The notes beneath the pieces are model-generated. The model had not been told where the DNA came from. It searched no databases and saw nothing but the letters and a program-made list of their open reading frames with translations. Positions 1 through 14,800 of a DNA stretch of 64,000 nucleotides are shown here, piece by piece (the first letter of the stretch is position 1; every line of letters starts with the position of its first letter). The DNA lies in the NCBI RefSeq assembly GCF_041381155.1, contig NC_091137.1, positions 17,169,765 to 17,233,764 of the forward strand, in the 5' to 3' direction. Position numbers and translations under genes: made by a program. This DNA is from Argopecten irradians. Lineage: Eukaryota > Mollusca > Bivalvia > Pectinida > Pectinidae.

Positions 1-1110
1 TCAATGTGCTGTATTAAGTGATAAACTGATTTATCACATAACTGGCCCAACCAGCCATGTCATGAATATCGTAAGACACATGTGTAATAACACTATTATG
101 ACATCACATATATATATGACATCACATATATATATGACATCATAATATCTGTATGATGTCACACGATTGTATCAGTAGACGGAAACGACACATCCGAGCC
201 GGATTTCTACTGTTTTATATGGAGGCGGAATTTAAAGTTTTGCTGATATATATTTTCAAAAAAGTTATGTGCTTAATAGAATCTTATACTTGTGACTATG
301 TGATATGAAATTTATCAAACTTGTTAAATAACTTGATATGCCACTCGCCTAAAAGCTCATGGCATATCAACTAAAAGCTCATGGCATATCAAATTATTGA
401 ACTCGTTTGTTAAATTCCATATCATATAGTCACTGATCATGTAAGATCCTCTATGTCTCGGATATCAGCTATGTGTGTGACCTTCTAAATCACTGATCCA
501 TACCTGTTCAGTCCTGTACTATCAATCACTATATAGTCACTGGTCTAGGCCTGTTCATCAGTGGTTGGCCATACAGAACAAATGTCAATTGGGGACTCCC
601 AATCATCAAACACCCTGGTCCCCTCTATCAGATGGTTGTCTGCAATCAATGCTTTCTTCCTTTTATTTCCGGACTTGTTGTGTAGATGGTGTTCTCTTGA
701 CTATCTGATGATTGATATACCCTGGTCAGTTGACACATGACCTTGTCCTGAGGTAAGAAAGTTTCCTAAAGCCATGATGATTATCGTTCCAAACTAGAAC
801 TGTAAGCCAATAACTAATCAATTTCTCCGCTACTCCTCAATTTAATCTAGGTCATCCAAATGTTATCATTTTTGACCGATACACAAAATCCGTTTATTTC
901 ATTTTTGCTTTGGTTTGGTAACTATGGCAACTAAATGACATCTGATGTCTTCAAAACATTATCCATATTGTATTTATCTTCCTTCAAAAACCATTTATAG
1001 CAAGTTTCAGCTCAATCCGACAATATCTATCTAATTTTTTTCCCCACTTTTCTACAAAAAAAAATAAAAGTCGGGATTTCGATCTCAAGACTCCGGTTAT
1101 GGCCATCATT
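1..1110. other. Intergenic DNA downstream of YEATS2, no gene seen
   Basis: No supportable coding exon. Contains a short repeat of TGACATCA separated by TATATA (96-146), the foldback at 291-433, a 24-bp tandem pair around 352-400, and A/T-rich DNA. Confidence 0.6.
291..433. repeat. Foldback (inverted repeat), ~52-bp arms
   Basis: Left arm 291-343 (TGTGACTATGTGATATGAAA...) pairs with right arm 382-433 with few mismatches; a 24-bp tandem repeat with GCTCATGGCATATCAA sits in the loop. Probably a small foldback MITE; no target duplication identified. Confidence 0.7.
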
Positions 1111-2815
1111 TACTGCCGTTCTATCATAAGATTGCACGATTGTGTTACAGTACTAGTGTATAACTCTCGACCAACCAACCCTATTTTTTTTTGCCAATGT
1201 AACCCTAAACAATTTTTTTTTTTTTTTTTTGCCTAACCAACTATCCGCTGATTATAACAGCACACCTGATGTTGTTTTAGGTCTACACAGACAATAAGAC
1301 CGATAAATATAGTTTTAGTTTGAGTTTAATGAGAGTTCCATACAAATCTAACTGCAAGTGTAGTTATTTATCATTAATAGTTCACCTAGGTATTCATCAC
1401 AGTCTAGGTATAAGATGAGGTATAATGTCTGTAAATAATCATGATGGCTGAGATTAATATCATTCTCGTTGATTATCTGAAAAATTCATTGATATATATA
1501 TATATCATTAGAGGATAAAAAAAGACATTTGGTGAGGCTATTTGTTAGCCCAACCTCACAACCTTTGTTATCTGTCAGAGGAGGAGACCGGTGTGTTAGC
1601 TGGAACACCAAGGTAATCTTACCGGTAACTTACATGTATAATATGCACGCATTGGCAGCTTGGCGATCGACGATTTTTAGTACTTCCACACTTTTTTATT
1701 CAGTATAAAGTTCAAATTCAGAGTTAAATTGACATTTTAAATATACCTTACCATAATTATGAAACTGAACAGTTGTTTTAGCAGATACTTTCTTCTTGAC
1801 CTTCATATTTATTCATTAACGGTACCAGTATTATCATGTTTAAATCAGTATTATGTATTCTTCTACAGCTAGTATAACCTGATTGTGTGTTATCTCTTTC
1901 CATGTTTGATTTTTTTTTTTTCAATCATCTTATTTATATATTTACAACAGCTATTTCAGGAAACTCTGTCAGTCAAGTTCGTCACATGTGCTAGGTGTAC
2001 TACGGAAAAAACCACCCAACAGTCATGTATATTACAGCGCGAATTCTATATATTAGCGTTATTTATTTTTACAGCGTAATACTTCTATTTTACAAATATT
2101 AATTTTTCAGATGTTTATCTATGAACATTTGTAATTGTTTCGACGTACTTACAACGTCCCGATTGCACAAAATTGTTGCATTGTGTAACGTTTATTTATT
2201 ACACACTTCAGCCAATCACAATGCGTGTTACATAGACACTTCACCTGTACCATGTAGCGATGTAATCTACTACAGTGAGTCGATACACTAGTACTGTAAC
2301 ACAATCGTGCAATCTTATGATAGAACGGCAGTAAGAGTGAAAAATACTAAAAAAAAAAAAAAAAGAAAATACTCTCGACCAACCAACCCTATTTTTTTTG
2401 CTAATATAACCCTAAACAAAATTATTTTTTTGCCTAACCAACTATCCGCTGATTATAACAGCACACCTGATGTTGTTTTAGGTCTACACAGACAATAAGA
2501 CCGATAAATATAGTTTAGTTTGAGTTTAATGAGAGTTCCATACAAATCTAACTGCAAGTGTAGTTATTTATCATTAATAGTTCACCTAGGTATTCATCAC
2601 AGTCTAGGTATAAGATGAGGTATAATGTCTGTAAATAATCATGATGGCTGAGATTAATATCATTCTCGTTGATTATCTGAAAAATTCATTGATATATATA
2701 TATATCATTAGAGGATAAAAAAAGACATTTGGTGAGGCTATTTGTTAGCCCAACCTCACAACCTTTGTTATCTGTCAGAGGAGACCGGTGTGTTAGCTGG
2801 AACACCAAGGTAGTG
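1110..2815. repeat. Partial tandem duplication of the YEATS2 3' end
   Basis: About 1150-1614 repeats about 2375-2811 nearly base for base: same CTCTCGACCAACCAACCC start, the same (TA)n, and the final codons and stop of YEATS2. The first copy has one extra TCC codon before the stop and stops short of the conserved exon part. A ~50-bp stretch at 1110-1158 is present in inverted orientation at 2285-2333, flanking the duplicated parts. The spacer 1615-2284 is unique, with no gene seen. Confidence 0.8.
2191..2200 (-). terminator. Candidate YEATS2 polyadenylation signal
   Basis: Two overlapping AATAAA hexamers on the minus strand, about 570 nt after the stop. They fall inside the spacer between the two copies of the 3'-end duplication. 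Inference from hexamer only. Confidence 0.35.
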
Positions 2816-2891
2816 GTTGGTAAGGAAGTCGGTTTCCTCCATTCTACTGATGGTTCGATACACGTCTCCAACCCCAATGCCGTCAGCATAC
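2768..2891 (-). CDS. YEATS2: YEATS2 coding exon 16 (C-terminus and stop)
   Basis: Encodes [20 protein letters not shown] and ends at TAA 2770-2768; aligns with the human C-terminus IHQAICNIPFLDFLTN. Acceptor GTTACCAG, phase 2 in. The 3' part is duplicated at 1530-1614. Confidence 0.92.
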
Positions 2892-5800
2892 CTGGTAACA
2901 ATTATAATAGAATATCTTACTGCATATAGGAATAATGGGAAAATGGTATTATCAAATTAAAGGAAGATCTATGATTAATATCATATTGAAAGCTGTTTTT
3001 TTTCTTCAAATACACTGTTACTATAAGTTAACCTTGTACACATTTTCAATATCATTATTACAATAAGATTTAATTAACATTGAGAATGATTCTCTAAACT
3101 CTCATTTAATTTTAACTATTTTAAATATTTAAAAGTTACTGTTTTAACTTATTAATTTATGTTATCAATTAATTCTTTTCCCCTTTTTGGTTTATATAGA
3201 GATTAAACAGTGTTTTGATTGCGTTAAATGTGGTATGAACGCAATGGGATACAGACATATTCAATGTAGCACGTTAGCGCTACATGTAGAATATATCTGT
3301 ATCCCATTGCGTTCATACCACCTTTAACGCAATCAAATCACTGTTCAATCTATTTATTTACATAGAATAAATAAGACATAGATATCTTACCTTCCTATTA
3401 AATCAACTTTCATAAAATAAATCAGACATAGATAACTTAATTGCCTAAGTTAACTTTCATAGAATAAATTAGACATAGATAACTTAATTGCCTAAGTTAA
3501 CTTTCATAGAATAAATCAGACATTGATAGTTATCTTACCTGCCTAAGTTAACTTTCATAAAATAAATCAGACATAGATAACTTACCTGCCTAAGTTAATT
3601 TTCATAGAATAAATCAGACAAAGTTATCTTAGCTGCCTAAGTTAACTTTCATAGAATAAATTAGACATAGTTATCTTACCTGCCTAAGTTAACTTTCATA
3701 AAATAAATCAGACATAGGTAACTTACCTGCCTAAGTTGACTTTCATAGAGTATATCAGACATAGATATCTTACCTGCCTAAGTTAACTTTCATAGAATAA
3801 GTTTCCCTAAGTATATCACTCATAAATGTCTTCATAGCCTGAAAAATAACAAAAGCAGTTTAATTGTGTGGAAAAAAAACCAACATTATACATTTGTACA
3901 TTGAAATAGTGTATTACAATAGCCTAAACAAGAGACCCATGGGCCTTAATGGTCACCTGAGTTCTGATGTAGAATGACACAACACATATAATTCTCTAAT
4001 ACCTACACGTGTAATACTGGCTGGGCCAGGCAATACACTCATGTCACCTGAAGCTGTGTTGCATGGCTACCCATGCAATAAAGCCTCATGACGTCACAGC
4101 ATCAACAAAATTACTATTTTTTGGGGGCAATTTTAATAAAAAAAAAATTTAAGAAAGTAGGCTGGATTTACATAATTCACAATTTTGATTGGCCTAATGA
4201 TGCCTAAGAAGGTTTGTGCATAATTTCATTGAAATTGCTTTCACAGTTTTGGAGAAGTCAAAAATGTAAATTGTTTGCAGACATACGACGCACAACGGAT
4301 GACACATGACGGACAAAAGGCGATCAGAATAGGTTCAAGTGACTTCTTCTCAGGTGACCTAAAAACAACAAAACAAACAGCAAGAAAACCAATGACAGTA
4401 GATAATTTCTTAGTCATCTCAGCATGACCTCTGGCCTAAAATCGAAACATCTCGGGACACATTATATGTAGATAGTAGCCATTTATACTTTCGAGAGAAT
4501 CAATTACAGTGAAGATTTCATAAACGACACGCCGATTGGCTAACCGTAAGGATCATGCTGAGGTGACCCGGAACAGGGCACTGTAAGATCTTGTTTTGGA
4601 GCGTAACGTAGTGGGGTGGAATTTTTAATTAGACTGAAGCAACATCATGATTCATTTATGTGGACAAACATCAAAACCACAGGTCTGGAATGTAAGAACC
4701 TTGGTAAATATTCATACAGCATTTTTTATGCTGGAGTAAAAAGGAATAGAATTACCAAGTATTACAGGGACATGAACCTTAGATAAGTTGTTCTGTATGC
4801 TTAGATATGGTATTCAGATGTTTATTGAATATTTTATTACAAGGATTGGTTATCTAAAACGACAGGAAAACATGGGGAATACCTACCCCTCAAATGATAA
4901 CAAGAGGCCCATGGGCCTTAACGGTCACCTGACATCAAAAAGTAATTTGTCATTTAAGATCCAACATAATAGCTATGAGGGACTTTAACAAATGGTGTGT
5001 TAATTTTTTCCCTCCTGTATTCAACACAGAAGCTGAAGTAAATATGAACTGATGTTGATGAAACTCTGTATGCAATGAAGTCTTGGATGAATTTGGTTGT
5101 TATTTTTCTTTCTAATTTTATCATCCTATGGTCAGGTGACCTAAAAATTTTGGCCATTTGGACCCCACTGGGCTCCACCCCTCAGCCTTTGGGGATGAGA
5201 CAGGGTCAAAATGACATAACAGCAAAATATCCTCTTGTGGTTATAATGTGAATCAAAAGTTTGAACAATTTCTAGTAGAGAATAAACATGATATACCCAA
5301 GAAGTATTCAATATAAACTATAGCAAACTTAGCCTCCTCCCCAGAGGCAAACAAAGAGGCCAAGGGCTATAAAATTCACAATTCTGATAAAGCACCACAA
5401 TATCTTTAGAACACAAGGTCCAATAATAGCATTATTACAAAAGACATGAACTCTATAATAAAGTTACCGTCGAAAAATTCCCTTTTTCAAACTCATCCTA
5501 GATCTTGTTGATATAAGGCTACATACAGAGTTTCATCAAAATCAGTTCACATTTACCAAAGTTATCTTGTTCACAAGCACAATGATAAAATTAGAACAAA
5601 GGGCAATAACTTGTACGTTACTGTCGAATAATTCCCATTTTTGAACTCGTACGAAATCTTGTTGATATAAGGCTACATACAAAGTTTCATCAACCTCGGT
5701 TAACATTTACTCAAGTCATCATGTTCACAAAGTAAAGTTAACGCACGATGGACAATAGGCTATTGTAGTAGGTCACTATGACGTATGGTCAGGTGACCTA

Positions 5801-8800
5801 AAAAAAGTAACAGTGACCTTGACCTTGACCTGGCAATCCTAAAACTGTATCTTGTTGAAAATATTATGGTCCTTTAAATTTGTGTGAAGTTTGATCAAAA
5901 TCACTCAAGGAATGAAGCAGCTAGAGCAATGAAAAGGATTTTCTAAAAATAGTAAAGGTGACCTTGACCTTGACCCTGCAGTCTTGAAATTCAAACTTTT
6001 TCAGTCCTTTGTATTTGTGTGCAGTTTGATCAAAATCACTCAAGGAATGAAGCCGCTAGAGTGCTGACAAAGAAATTATCTAAAAATAGTAACAGTGACC
6101 TTGACCTTAGTCTGGCAATCTTCACAATCAAACTTTTCCCAGATATTATGATCCTTTGTCTATAAGTAGGAAGTGTGATCAAAATCACTCAAGGAATGAA
6201 GCCGCTAGAGTGCTGATAAGGATTTTTCTAAAAATGGTAGCAGTGACCTTGAACTTGACCCAGCAACCCTGAAATTCGTACTCGTCCAAGATCTTGTTAA
6301 TATTAAGCTACATACAAAGTTTCATCAATCTCGGACGGACAAAAGGCTATCGCAATAGGTCACCATGACCTCATGGTCAGGTGACCTAAAAATAGACCGT
6401 CATATTCTCTTTTTGGAACACAAAACGAAAGCTGGTCGAAAGCGAGATTATAATGAACGACTGGCTGACACACAACAAGGAATATTAGTTTTCCACATTT
6501 TAAGATTATTTTCTAATTAACTATTGTTGACCTATGATCCATATTTGTTAATATTTGTTATAAAACAATTTGTATTTAGCGTAAGAATGTTAAGTCAAAA
6601 GTCAACAAGACTTTTTATTCGATGAAGCACTGCAAAGAGTGGTTTTTGACTTATTGCACATATATACATCATTCACGCAAGTATAAAGTGGAAAGTTGCT
6701 CCCGTCTCTTGCATTTCAGCGATCCATAAATATTTACCTACTTTCCCAATCGCGCACATTATTGACTCTTGTCGTACTCCATTTTCTATCGGAATTCGTT
6801 TGTGTTCGCTTCACGCACCTTTTTGACCCACCATTTTGTTTACATTCATTTAATTTAATGTATGCAGTGCATTGTTGGAGGTCACTTAAGTTCAACACTA
6901 CTATTTTTATCTACAAAATTTGACCGGGCCGGTTCAAAATACCGAATGATGGAATTTTCATTATAATTATTTTATTTGCCACATTTGCACAATAAGTAAT
7001 ATTAAGGTATCTGACACTTCTTAAATATGTATTTTACTCAAATTTACATGGTTTATTTAGGTTCATGTCCCTTTTATAACAGGGCTGAAAAGTCAAATCT
7101 TTTTGTTTATTCATTATAATCTCATTTGTCCCTTTTGAAGACCTCACATTTTATATGCATCATAGTAATAAAACCTTTCTATAAACTTGTAGGTATAGAA
7201 ATGTAAATAGGACGAAACACGATTGGATGGAACACTATATGCCACCATATTTCATGAGAAGTTGAAATGTGTTTTTTTTAAAAGTAGCTTCAACTCATGA
7301 AAAATCTGCAATGGTTTTCTCTAGACAATGTCATACTTACAGAGTATATCATGTCCTCAGTTACAGATCCATGTACCTCTTGATCAATCACAGTCGGCTC
7401 AAATCTCACTCCGATCTGAGAAAAAATATTGCAATTCATGCAACACTTTATATAACAAAGAGTGTCAGAGAGGATCTGTATCATTGACAGATCAAATCTT
7501 ATATTAATTTGCATATTTGACTGACTACTCTTAAGAACTAACTTTTTCCATGATAATTGTGTTGGGATAATTTTTCACACGATTTTGTTTTACATTGTAC
7601 AGGATTTAAATAATTATACATTTGTACTGTATAATGTACTTATACTCTTTATTTTTTGTGGTGATTAGTATTGGTGAATTCTGATCCCCTGCAAAACACA
7701 CACAATTTATTCACACTCAGAAACATGTTAGCTTATAATGTTACTTACTTAATGATAATAGTATTATAAATCCCAAAATTGTGTATTTGTTTCTATATAT
7801 TCAAGTGTCATCAATTAATAACATGTTTCAAATCTATACTCTGGTTTCTACAGACTTTACTAATCATCCTTCTGTCGATACATCTACCAGCCAAGAAATA
7901 ACTACAGGACACCAACCAAGAAATTCATAAAAGGAAACCTTTAACTTATTGTTTTCTACTAAAGATACTTCTGTTGATACATCTTTTAGCCAAGAAATAA
8001 CTACAGGATACATTTAACTTATTGTTGCTGTGTATGCAGCTTACTTTGGTTGACAGATCCTGGACAAAGCGCGCCTGATGAGATTGAGGCAGAATTACCG
8101 GGTCACAATAAACCATCTCTTTATTCACTTCGGTCTTTATCTTCACCTTTGGAGGTTCTGAAATAATCAGTAAAATACTAAACTATGAGGTGTGAAAGGA
8201 TGGCTTAATAGTGTTTCATGATGAGACCTTGTGACAAAATCCTACTACATATATCGGCTGCTTAATATGACAATAGTTTTTATTTATTAATTATTAATTC
8301 AATTTGTAATTAATTGTTTTAGAGCTGAATTAAGTGAATGCCTACTGAAAGACTTTCAATACTTATAGTTACATTTGATAAAAATTTTTTGATGAAATCC
8401 AAGAGATTTTGCATGTATGATGAATAAAGAATTCATTATCGTCAAAGATGAAACAGCCATTTGAACAGCCATCTTCCATATTAAATTGCTGTACGGCAAT
8501 ATCATCATAATAAGCGTATGGCAGTTCATAGACTGATAAATGCCAACTGCGCTTGATAAGATTATATAGTAGGGCGCAGTGAAAATGTCAATATAGGTAA
8601 TTATCTTTAATGAATTTTTATTTATTATTTTGATGCCTATTCACACCTACCAACAGAGATTATATCGACATCCATCTCATCGGTATCATCAGCACTCCTT
8701 GCAGCATTTATATCATGTATACGGGACAAGATGACATCAGAGTCTGTTGCTGAAGTGTATCTTTTACCCAACATACTAGAATCAGCGCCGAGTTCTACTG

Positions 8801-11800
8801 GGGACGGATGAAGTGTTTTCTCTGAAAAATAGTAATAGAGTCTCGTTCAGAAGTTATCCTTCCCTGTACTTCCACACTTATTATATACCAATTACAGCGT
8901 CTATGCTGCTATTCAACGGTTTACACAGAAAAAAAATTGGTCAACAAGATTAGCCAATATGGTTTATAAAGATTATTTGCAAAGACACTAAAGCAATAAA
9001 ACATGTGGTTACTATAATACTTGTAGCTTGTGAATCATTTGATTGCTATGTAGGTTTTAAATCGTAGTTGCCAAGGTGGATTACAAATGATATGGGTGCA
9101 ATGGTAGGCAAATGTAGGTTTTAAATCTTGAATGCTATGGTGGATTATAAATTATGTAGTTTCCATGGTAACGTATTAACCATATGGTTGCCATGGTAAG
9201 AATTAACCACATGGTTGTCATGGTAGTTTACAAACCCTATCGTTACCAATGCAGATTTTAAATTGTGGTTGCCATGGTGGATTATATATCATGTAATTTC
9301 CATGGTAAGGTTTTAACCACATGGTTGACATGGTAAATTATGTACATACCTAGGAAATGTGGACTGTACACATGATGTCGACACCATACCATGATCTGTT
9401 TTGTCGTCCAGAGTGACTCCCCCTTGAATGTTGTTTCACCACTGAGATTCTTCAGCAGAGCAGATATTTCCTGACAAATGATGCTCTTTGCCACTGAAAT
9501 GTAAAAACACAATTCTATCAAACCGTTTTTTATGATGTTTAAAAGAGATCTTAATTTTAGTAATTTGTTTTGAGGACTCTCCTCATTACCAGTGACCTAC
9601 TGACTACCAGGTCTTCACATTTATTATCATGACAGTTTGCACTAGTCCGATGCCAACAACTAGTAATTTTATGGCTGGACTAGTGCCACTTGTAGTGAAC
9701 TAGTCCAATTGGACTGGTGGCTCCCCACACGATTACAATTTCTATATTTACAAGAGCGGTGATCAATTGTATTTTTCAAAACATTTTGAGTGTGTTCTGT
9801 ATGCGATTGTTTCTGTACGGATGCACCATTTTGTGAGAATTTGAAATGCATCAAAACTGTAATTTGTGACTAGTGATTAAACAGTCAGAATAGTAAAATT
9901 TTGGGGTTTACTAGTCCAAATGACTAACAGCAAAAAAAATTAACTTCACAGACTGTCATGAGATACACTATCATGTCATAATTACAGTACCAAAAGATTG
10001 ATAATTCTTGAAACTAAAAATAGGGGCTCAAATATCATACCACAAATCTAGACATAATTGTTACAAACCTCTGAAGCTCGTCGTTTACCAACATTCCAGG
10101 ATAGCCACTCCTCCAAGGATCGAGCACAGTACGGGTGAAGACTGCGATCTGAAATACATATAAAGCCTTTTAAAGTACATTCAGTTGATACTACGTACCA
10201 AATTCTTGGTTAACTGTAAACATCCTCCAGATTTGTATTGTGTGGATCAAGTATACCTGACACAGAGACACCATTTATTACACTACGAACACAGTCTTAA
10301 TTAACTAGGAAATTTCATTTTAATATGATGATGTTTATCCTTTTGGCAAAATGTGATGAACAGTATTTTGTGTTTTGAAGTTTTAGTATAGATTGTGATT
10401 ATGTTTGATTGCATTTACAGATAATTTTGTTTCCATGAAATTAAGAAAAAGTGCCATCCTCTTTGATAAGTACGGTCAAGGCTTTTTAGGTGAGAAGGAT
10501 TTGTCACTGTCTCTTTACACTACTAAACACCATACCTATGAACCAGTAATAAAAACTATTTTCTCAACATATGCTTGTCTTATCAAGTCAAAAGAAACAC
10601 CAATTAAAGCTTAATAAATTTCACAATGTCTATTCAGCGAATATCAAAGGAAAATCAGTTGTCGCCCGATGTTGACATTATGGTCAATGCACAACCAAAA
10701 AAGCGCTTGCGACGTATTCATCCAAAAAACCACAAGTAACAAATCCTTCTCACTTATAAATCCTTGCTCAAGTTGGTACAGTTCAGTGAAATGACATACC
10801 AACGTTCTCACAAATCACGGGGTGTCTCTTCACAGCTGCCTTCACCAGAGACAATAAGTCATGGAAACTCGAAACACTGAAAAGAAAACGCAAAAAAAGA
10901 TAAATTTTTGTAAATGCATACCAGCCACATATTTTAGCAGTCATTACGACAAAACCAAATCTACTAGCACCAAATCTAGCAGCCTGTGTCATTACCCCAT
11001 TAAACCATATACATATAGCCAGTTATTTTCAAACAATAAAACACAATAAACAACAAACAATATGTATTGATAAATGGTTGAAATATATATATACCCTTAA
11101 AGCCGATAGCGAAAGTTTTAAAGCCCCCCATCCTTTTTCTTTTGTTAGAATTGCGGAAATTTTGACCTGTGAAAATAACTAATCTGCACATGATATTAGA
11201 TAAGTAACAGATGAGATAAACTTACCTGATGGGTGGGACTGTAGCTGGTTTGAAAGGAACCGTCTCATAACATTTCTTCTTCTTGGCATTAATTATTTTC
11301 TTCTGTTGACTGGATGACTCGTCACTAATAACATACTTATTATTGACTTTTTCATGAAGCCAGGGCGAGGTATCTGTGAGATTCGGTGGGTGGTCCTCGT
11401 CTGTGACTGGGTTGAGTTCTGGAACGTGTATCAGTAGTTTTTGACTCCCGATGGTAGCCATCATAGTTTTACATTGACTATTTTGAATTAAGTCTGTTGT
11501 CTTCCCTGTGCCACTGTTTACAATAGTCTTGGCGTCTTGGTCCCTCGATGAGGTGAAGGTCATTAAAGGTCGTAAGGTGCTACAGGTTGTCTGACAAGAA
11601 GTAACTGTTGAAACAATCTTAGATGTTTCCCCTGAAAGCAGAGACGTTTTACCACCTAAACATGACCCAAGTGACTGCCCGTTTAACAAAGTCACAAATG
11701 GTTTTTGGTCTGAATTGGGTAACAGAGTTTTCACTTTTGATGTTGATGATTTTGAAGTATTGTTGAAGGATATCATGGTTTTGCCAGTTAGTAAACTCTG

Positions 11801-14800
11801 TGTCTCAACTTTCTTTATCTGAGATTCCACTACATTGCTTTCTGTTGTTCTTTCTTTAATATTCCCCATTCCATTGGATGGTAATACTGACGTTTGTGGC
11901 AGGGTCCCTGGTGGGTTTGGTGTGGAAGATAAACTCTGTGGCCCTTGATCACTGGTCAATGTCGTTCCTTGACCTTGCAGTTTAAATGTGGTCATTTTCT
12001 GTGGTGTATTTGGTGGGGTCTTTCCTTGACTGCTGTCCACTCTCCCCTTGCCAACCATTTTCAACCCTTGAGGTGTAACCTTGAGATGACCTGAGGTTGA
12101 CAATGGCCCTTGACCCCGTTGACCCTGAGGCTGAACTTTTGAAGTAGAAATGTCTGGTAATTTATCTTTTCCTGTTTCAGTATTAGATTCACTGTTTAAT
12201 AGATTAGATTGTGATTTTGTTGAAGACACTGTAGTTAGTGAAGACAAGGCTCCATCCCTCTTTTCTGGGGAAACATTTGGTGTGGAATATTTGTGATCTA
12301 TCTTTTGATCTGAAAACAGATCTTTAACAACTTTAGATGACATTTGAGTTGGATCTTCTGTGCCTGCTTTCACATGAAATACAGTGCTAGGTTTCTTGAG
12401 ATCTACTGTACACACAGCACTCTGAGGCCTTTGAGAACCTCCGGACAATAAAGACTTCTGCAATTCTGATTGGCCGGCACTATTTTGTTGCATTACCTGG
12501 GTTGGTAGTTGTGGTTCTACTTTTATCAGTAGTGAGGAAGGTAAAGAATGACCTTTTGATGACAATGCTGGTAACGAGGTTTTTTGGTCCAGAGACGTAT
12601 GAGGTAGAAGTGATTTCTGCTGATGGGAGGTAACTCTAGTCTCTCCAGTGGTGGTGGCTCCGACGAGAGAACTTGTCGTAGAGCTGGATATTGTTACAGT
12701 AGAAGAGGTATTGTGAGTGGTAGTTTTAGTGACTGTCGTTGACACCTGCTTGAGTAGATGGTGCGGCACTAGGAAAATGTTTCCCGAGTTATCTTTACAC
12801 CGTACGTATAAGGTCTGAGCAGGTGCAGGTAGATTTACGGGGTTGGCAGGCACAGGCTCATTGGCAGGAGCTCCAGCTACCTTGCCTGTAGGTGTAGACA
12901 CCTGTTTCTGAGGTCTAGTGCCTTCTGTCTGGTTGGAAGTGACAATGTGAAAGGATGGTGTCTTACTTCCAGATGTGGAGCCACCAGTCACAATCATATT
13001 TGTAGGTATTCCAGGTACACCCTGTGTTACTGTTTTACTAGACGGTTTAGCACTGTCTGTCACACAAACAGACCCAGCTCCGCTGAGTGAACCCAAACCT
13101 TGTAACACAAACGAAGACGGACTCTGAGCTCCTCCCAACCTGTTTACTGTCCCAGTCTGTACAACAGCCTGTGAAGATATGGATGATGTTTGACCTGTTG
13201 TGGTGGCTGATTTACCCGCTGACGTTTTCTTCAGTAGTGACTTCCCCGTCTGAGTTGGCTGTTTCGTCTCTATTGGTTTCTGTACACCTGATATGGAGCC
13301 AAACCCACCGAGCACCACCTGTACCCCTGATGTACCAGAAAGCAGCAGTGTCGACCCTGGACGTGACGGAGAAGCTTGTTGTGTGACTACACCAAGGCCA
13401 GCCTGTGGCGACATAGTACCACTTGGTGTCTTTCCATCCAGGGAATTCACCAAAAGATTTCCGACAACTAAACTTGAGGACAAAGTGCTTGTTGGGTTAA
13501 CAATAGATAGTCCTTTGGTGTTGTTTACGACCTTCATTTGTGACGGTCCTCCTAAAGAGCTTCTCGGTTTCTGTGGCGAAGGACTGCCTAAGGAGCCATT
13601 ACCACTCTTTATAAAACAGTTTTCTTTATTTGATAGGAGTGTAATGGCAGTGCCATTGTCTGTATTTCCCTGAGGTTTGCTTTGAAAAGAAGTTACGTCC
13701 TCTATCAAAAGTTTTTGATCAGTTGTGCTTGCTTTCTTTGGCGTCATGTGCTCTTTAATTGTAAAATTAAGATCTAGTTCCTCCTGCTTGGCCCCTGAAT
13801 GTTCACCGGTTTCTCCGTTAACAGTGGATGAAGCCACCTGTTTACTGCTCTCTTTTTTGTTCCCATTTTTGTATTGCTTTGTTCTCTCTGGAATGAGGTC
13901 CCGCTCTAGTTCCACATCAACAACCTGAAATTGTAAACAATGCTCGACCATGAGCATAAAATACTGAACTAGATCATTCCTTAATCAAAGGCTTTTTAAA
14001 CAGGGAAAAACCTTTAATATGAATAGTTTCTAAATGTTGATCTTATTCCATGAAAGTAAAAATGTATCAAAATTAGCAACAACCATTCCCAATCTAAGCA
14101 TTTAATACTACAAACATGGTAATTGGATTGATTTCTGATTTTTTGCAAATATTAGATAAGTATTTATTTTCAATTTACAATAAACAACACAGATATTCCA
14201 AAATGATTGAGATTGTGAAAATTTTTGAATTCATCACTATCGTGCATTGCACAAAATGAAATCTAGTTAGTACATACTGTTTCAGCTCCAAGTGTTTGCA
14301 GACCAGTGTAAGTTCTGTCAAGCTGCGTAAAAATAAAATAATATTTAGTAAGTTTTTATTTCAAAAAATGACAAAGAGCAACTTTTACTTGCTTTTCCAA
14401 AAAAGGAATTAGTGACAAAAATGTCTATGCTTGCTGAACCATGTTGAGACATCATGTATGATGTACTTACTTTGAGTTGGTGGATAATGTCTAAGCGTTT
14501 GTTTCTTGAATCCTTGAAATGTAGTTGAACTCTGACAGGAAATTCTCCCCAGCCTCTTCTTGTTAAGTGAAACGGAGGATTACTGAAAGAAATATTTTAA
14601 ACAAAATGAAACATGAAATATCATATTTCAAAATTAATTATACTGTGAACATACCTAATACAAGGCTATTTTCGTAGGAATTGATTTGGCAGTGACCATG
14701 GCTGTACTGTAGTACTAACAAGGGCTGACAGGTTCATCTTCATGTACATTTTGTTGATTTGTTGTTTTAATCAAAATTTGTCATGTGAGGTTCTGATGTA

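Larger units (their letters stand above)
3839..7340. other. YEATS2 intron 14, packed with mollusc-type dispersed repeats
   Basis: About 3.5 kb. 3928-6393 is a series of related repeats that begin GGGCC/GGTCACCTGA and end CAGGTGACCTAAAAA. 6394-7340 is A/T-rich with no feature I can support. Confidence 0.65.

Noticed and set aside
2729-2929. Plus-strand 66-residue frame over YEATS2 exon 16
   Set aside because: The minus-strand reading matches the conserved YEATS2 C-terminus with correct acceptor and phase.
13087-13928. Plus-strand frames opposite YEATS2 exon 8
   Set aside because: Antisense shadows of a long low-complexity coding exon.
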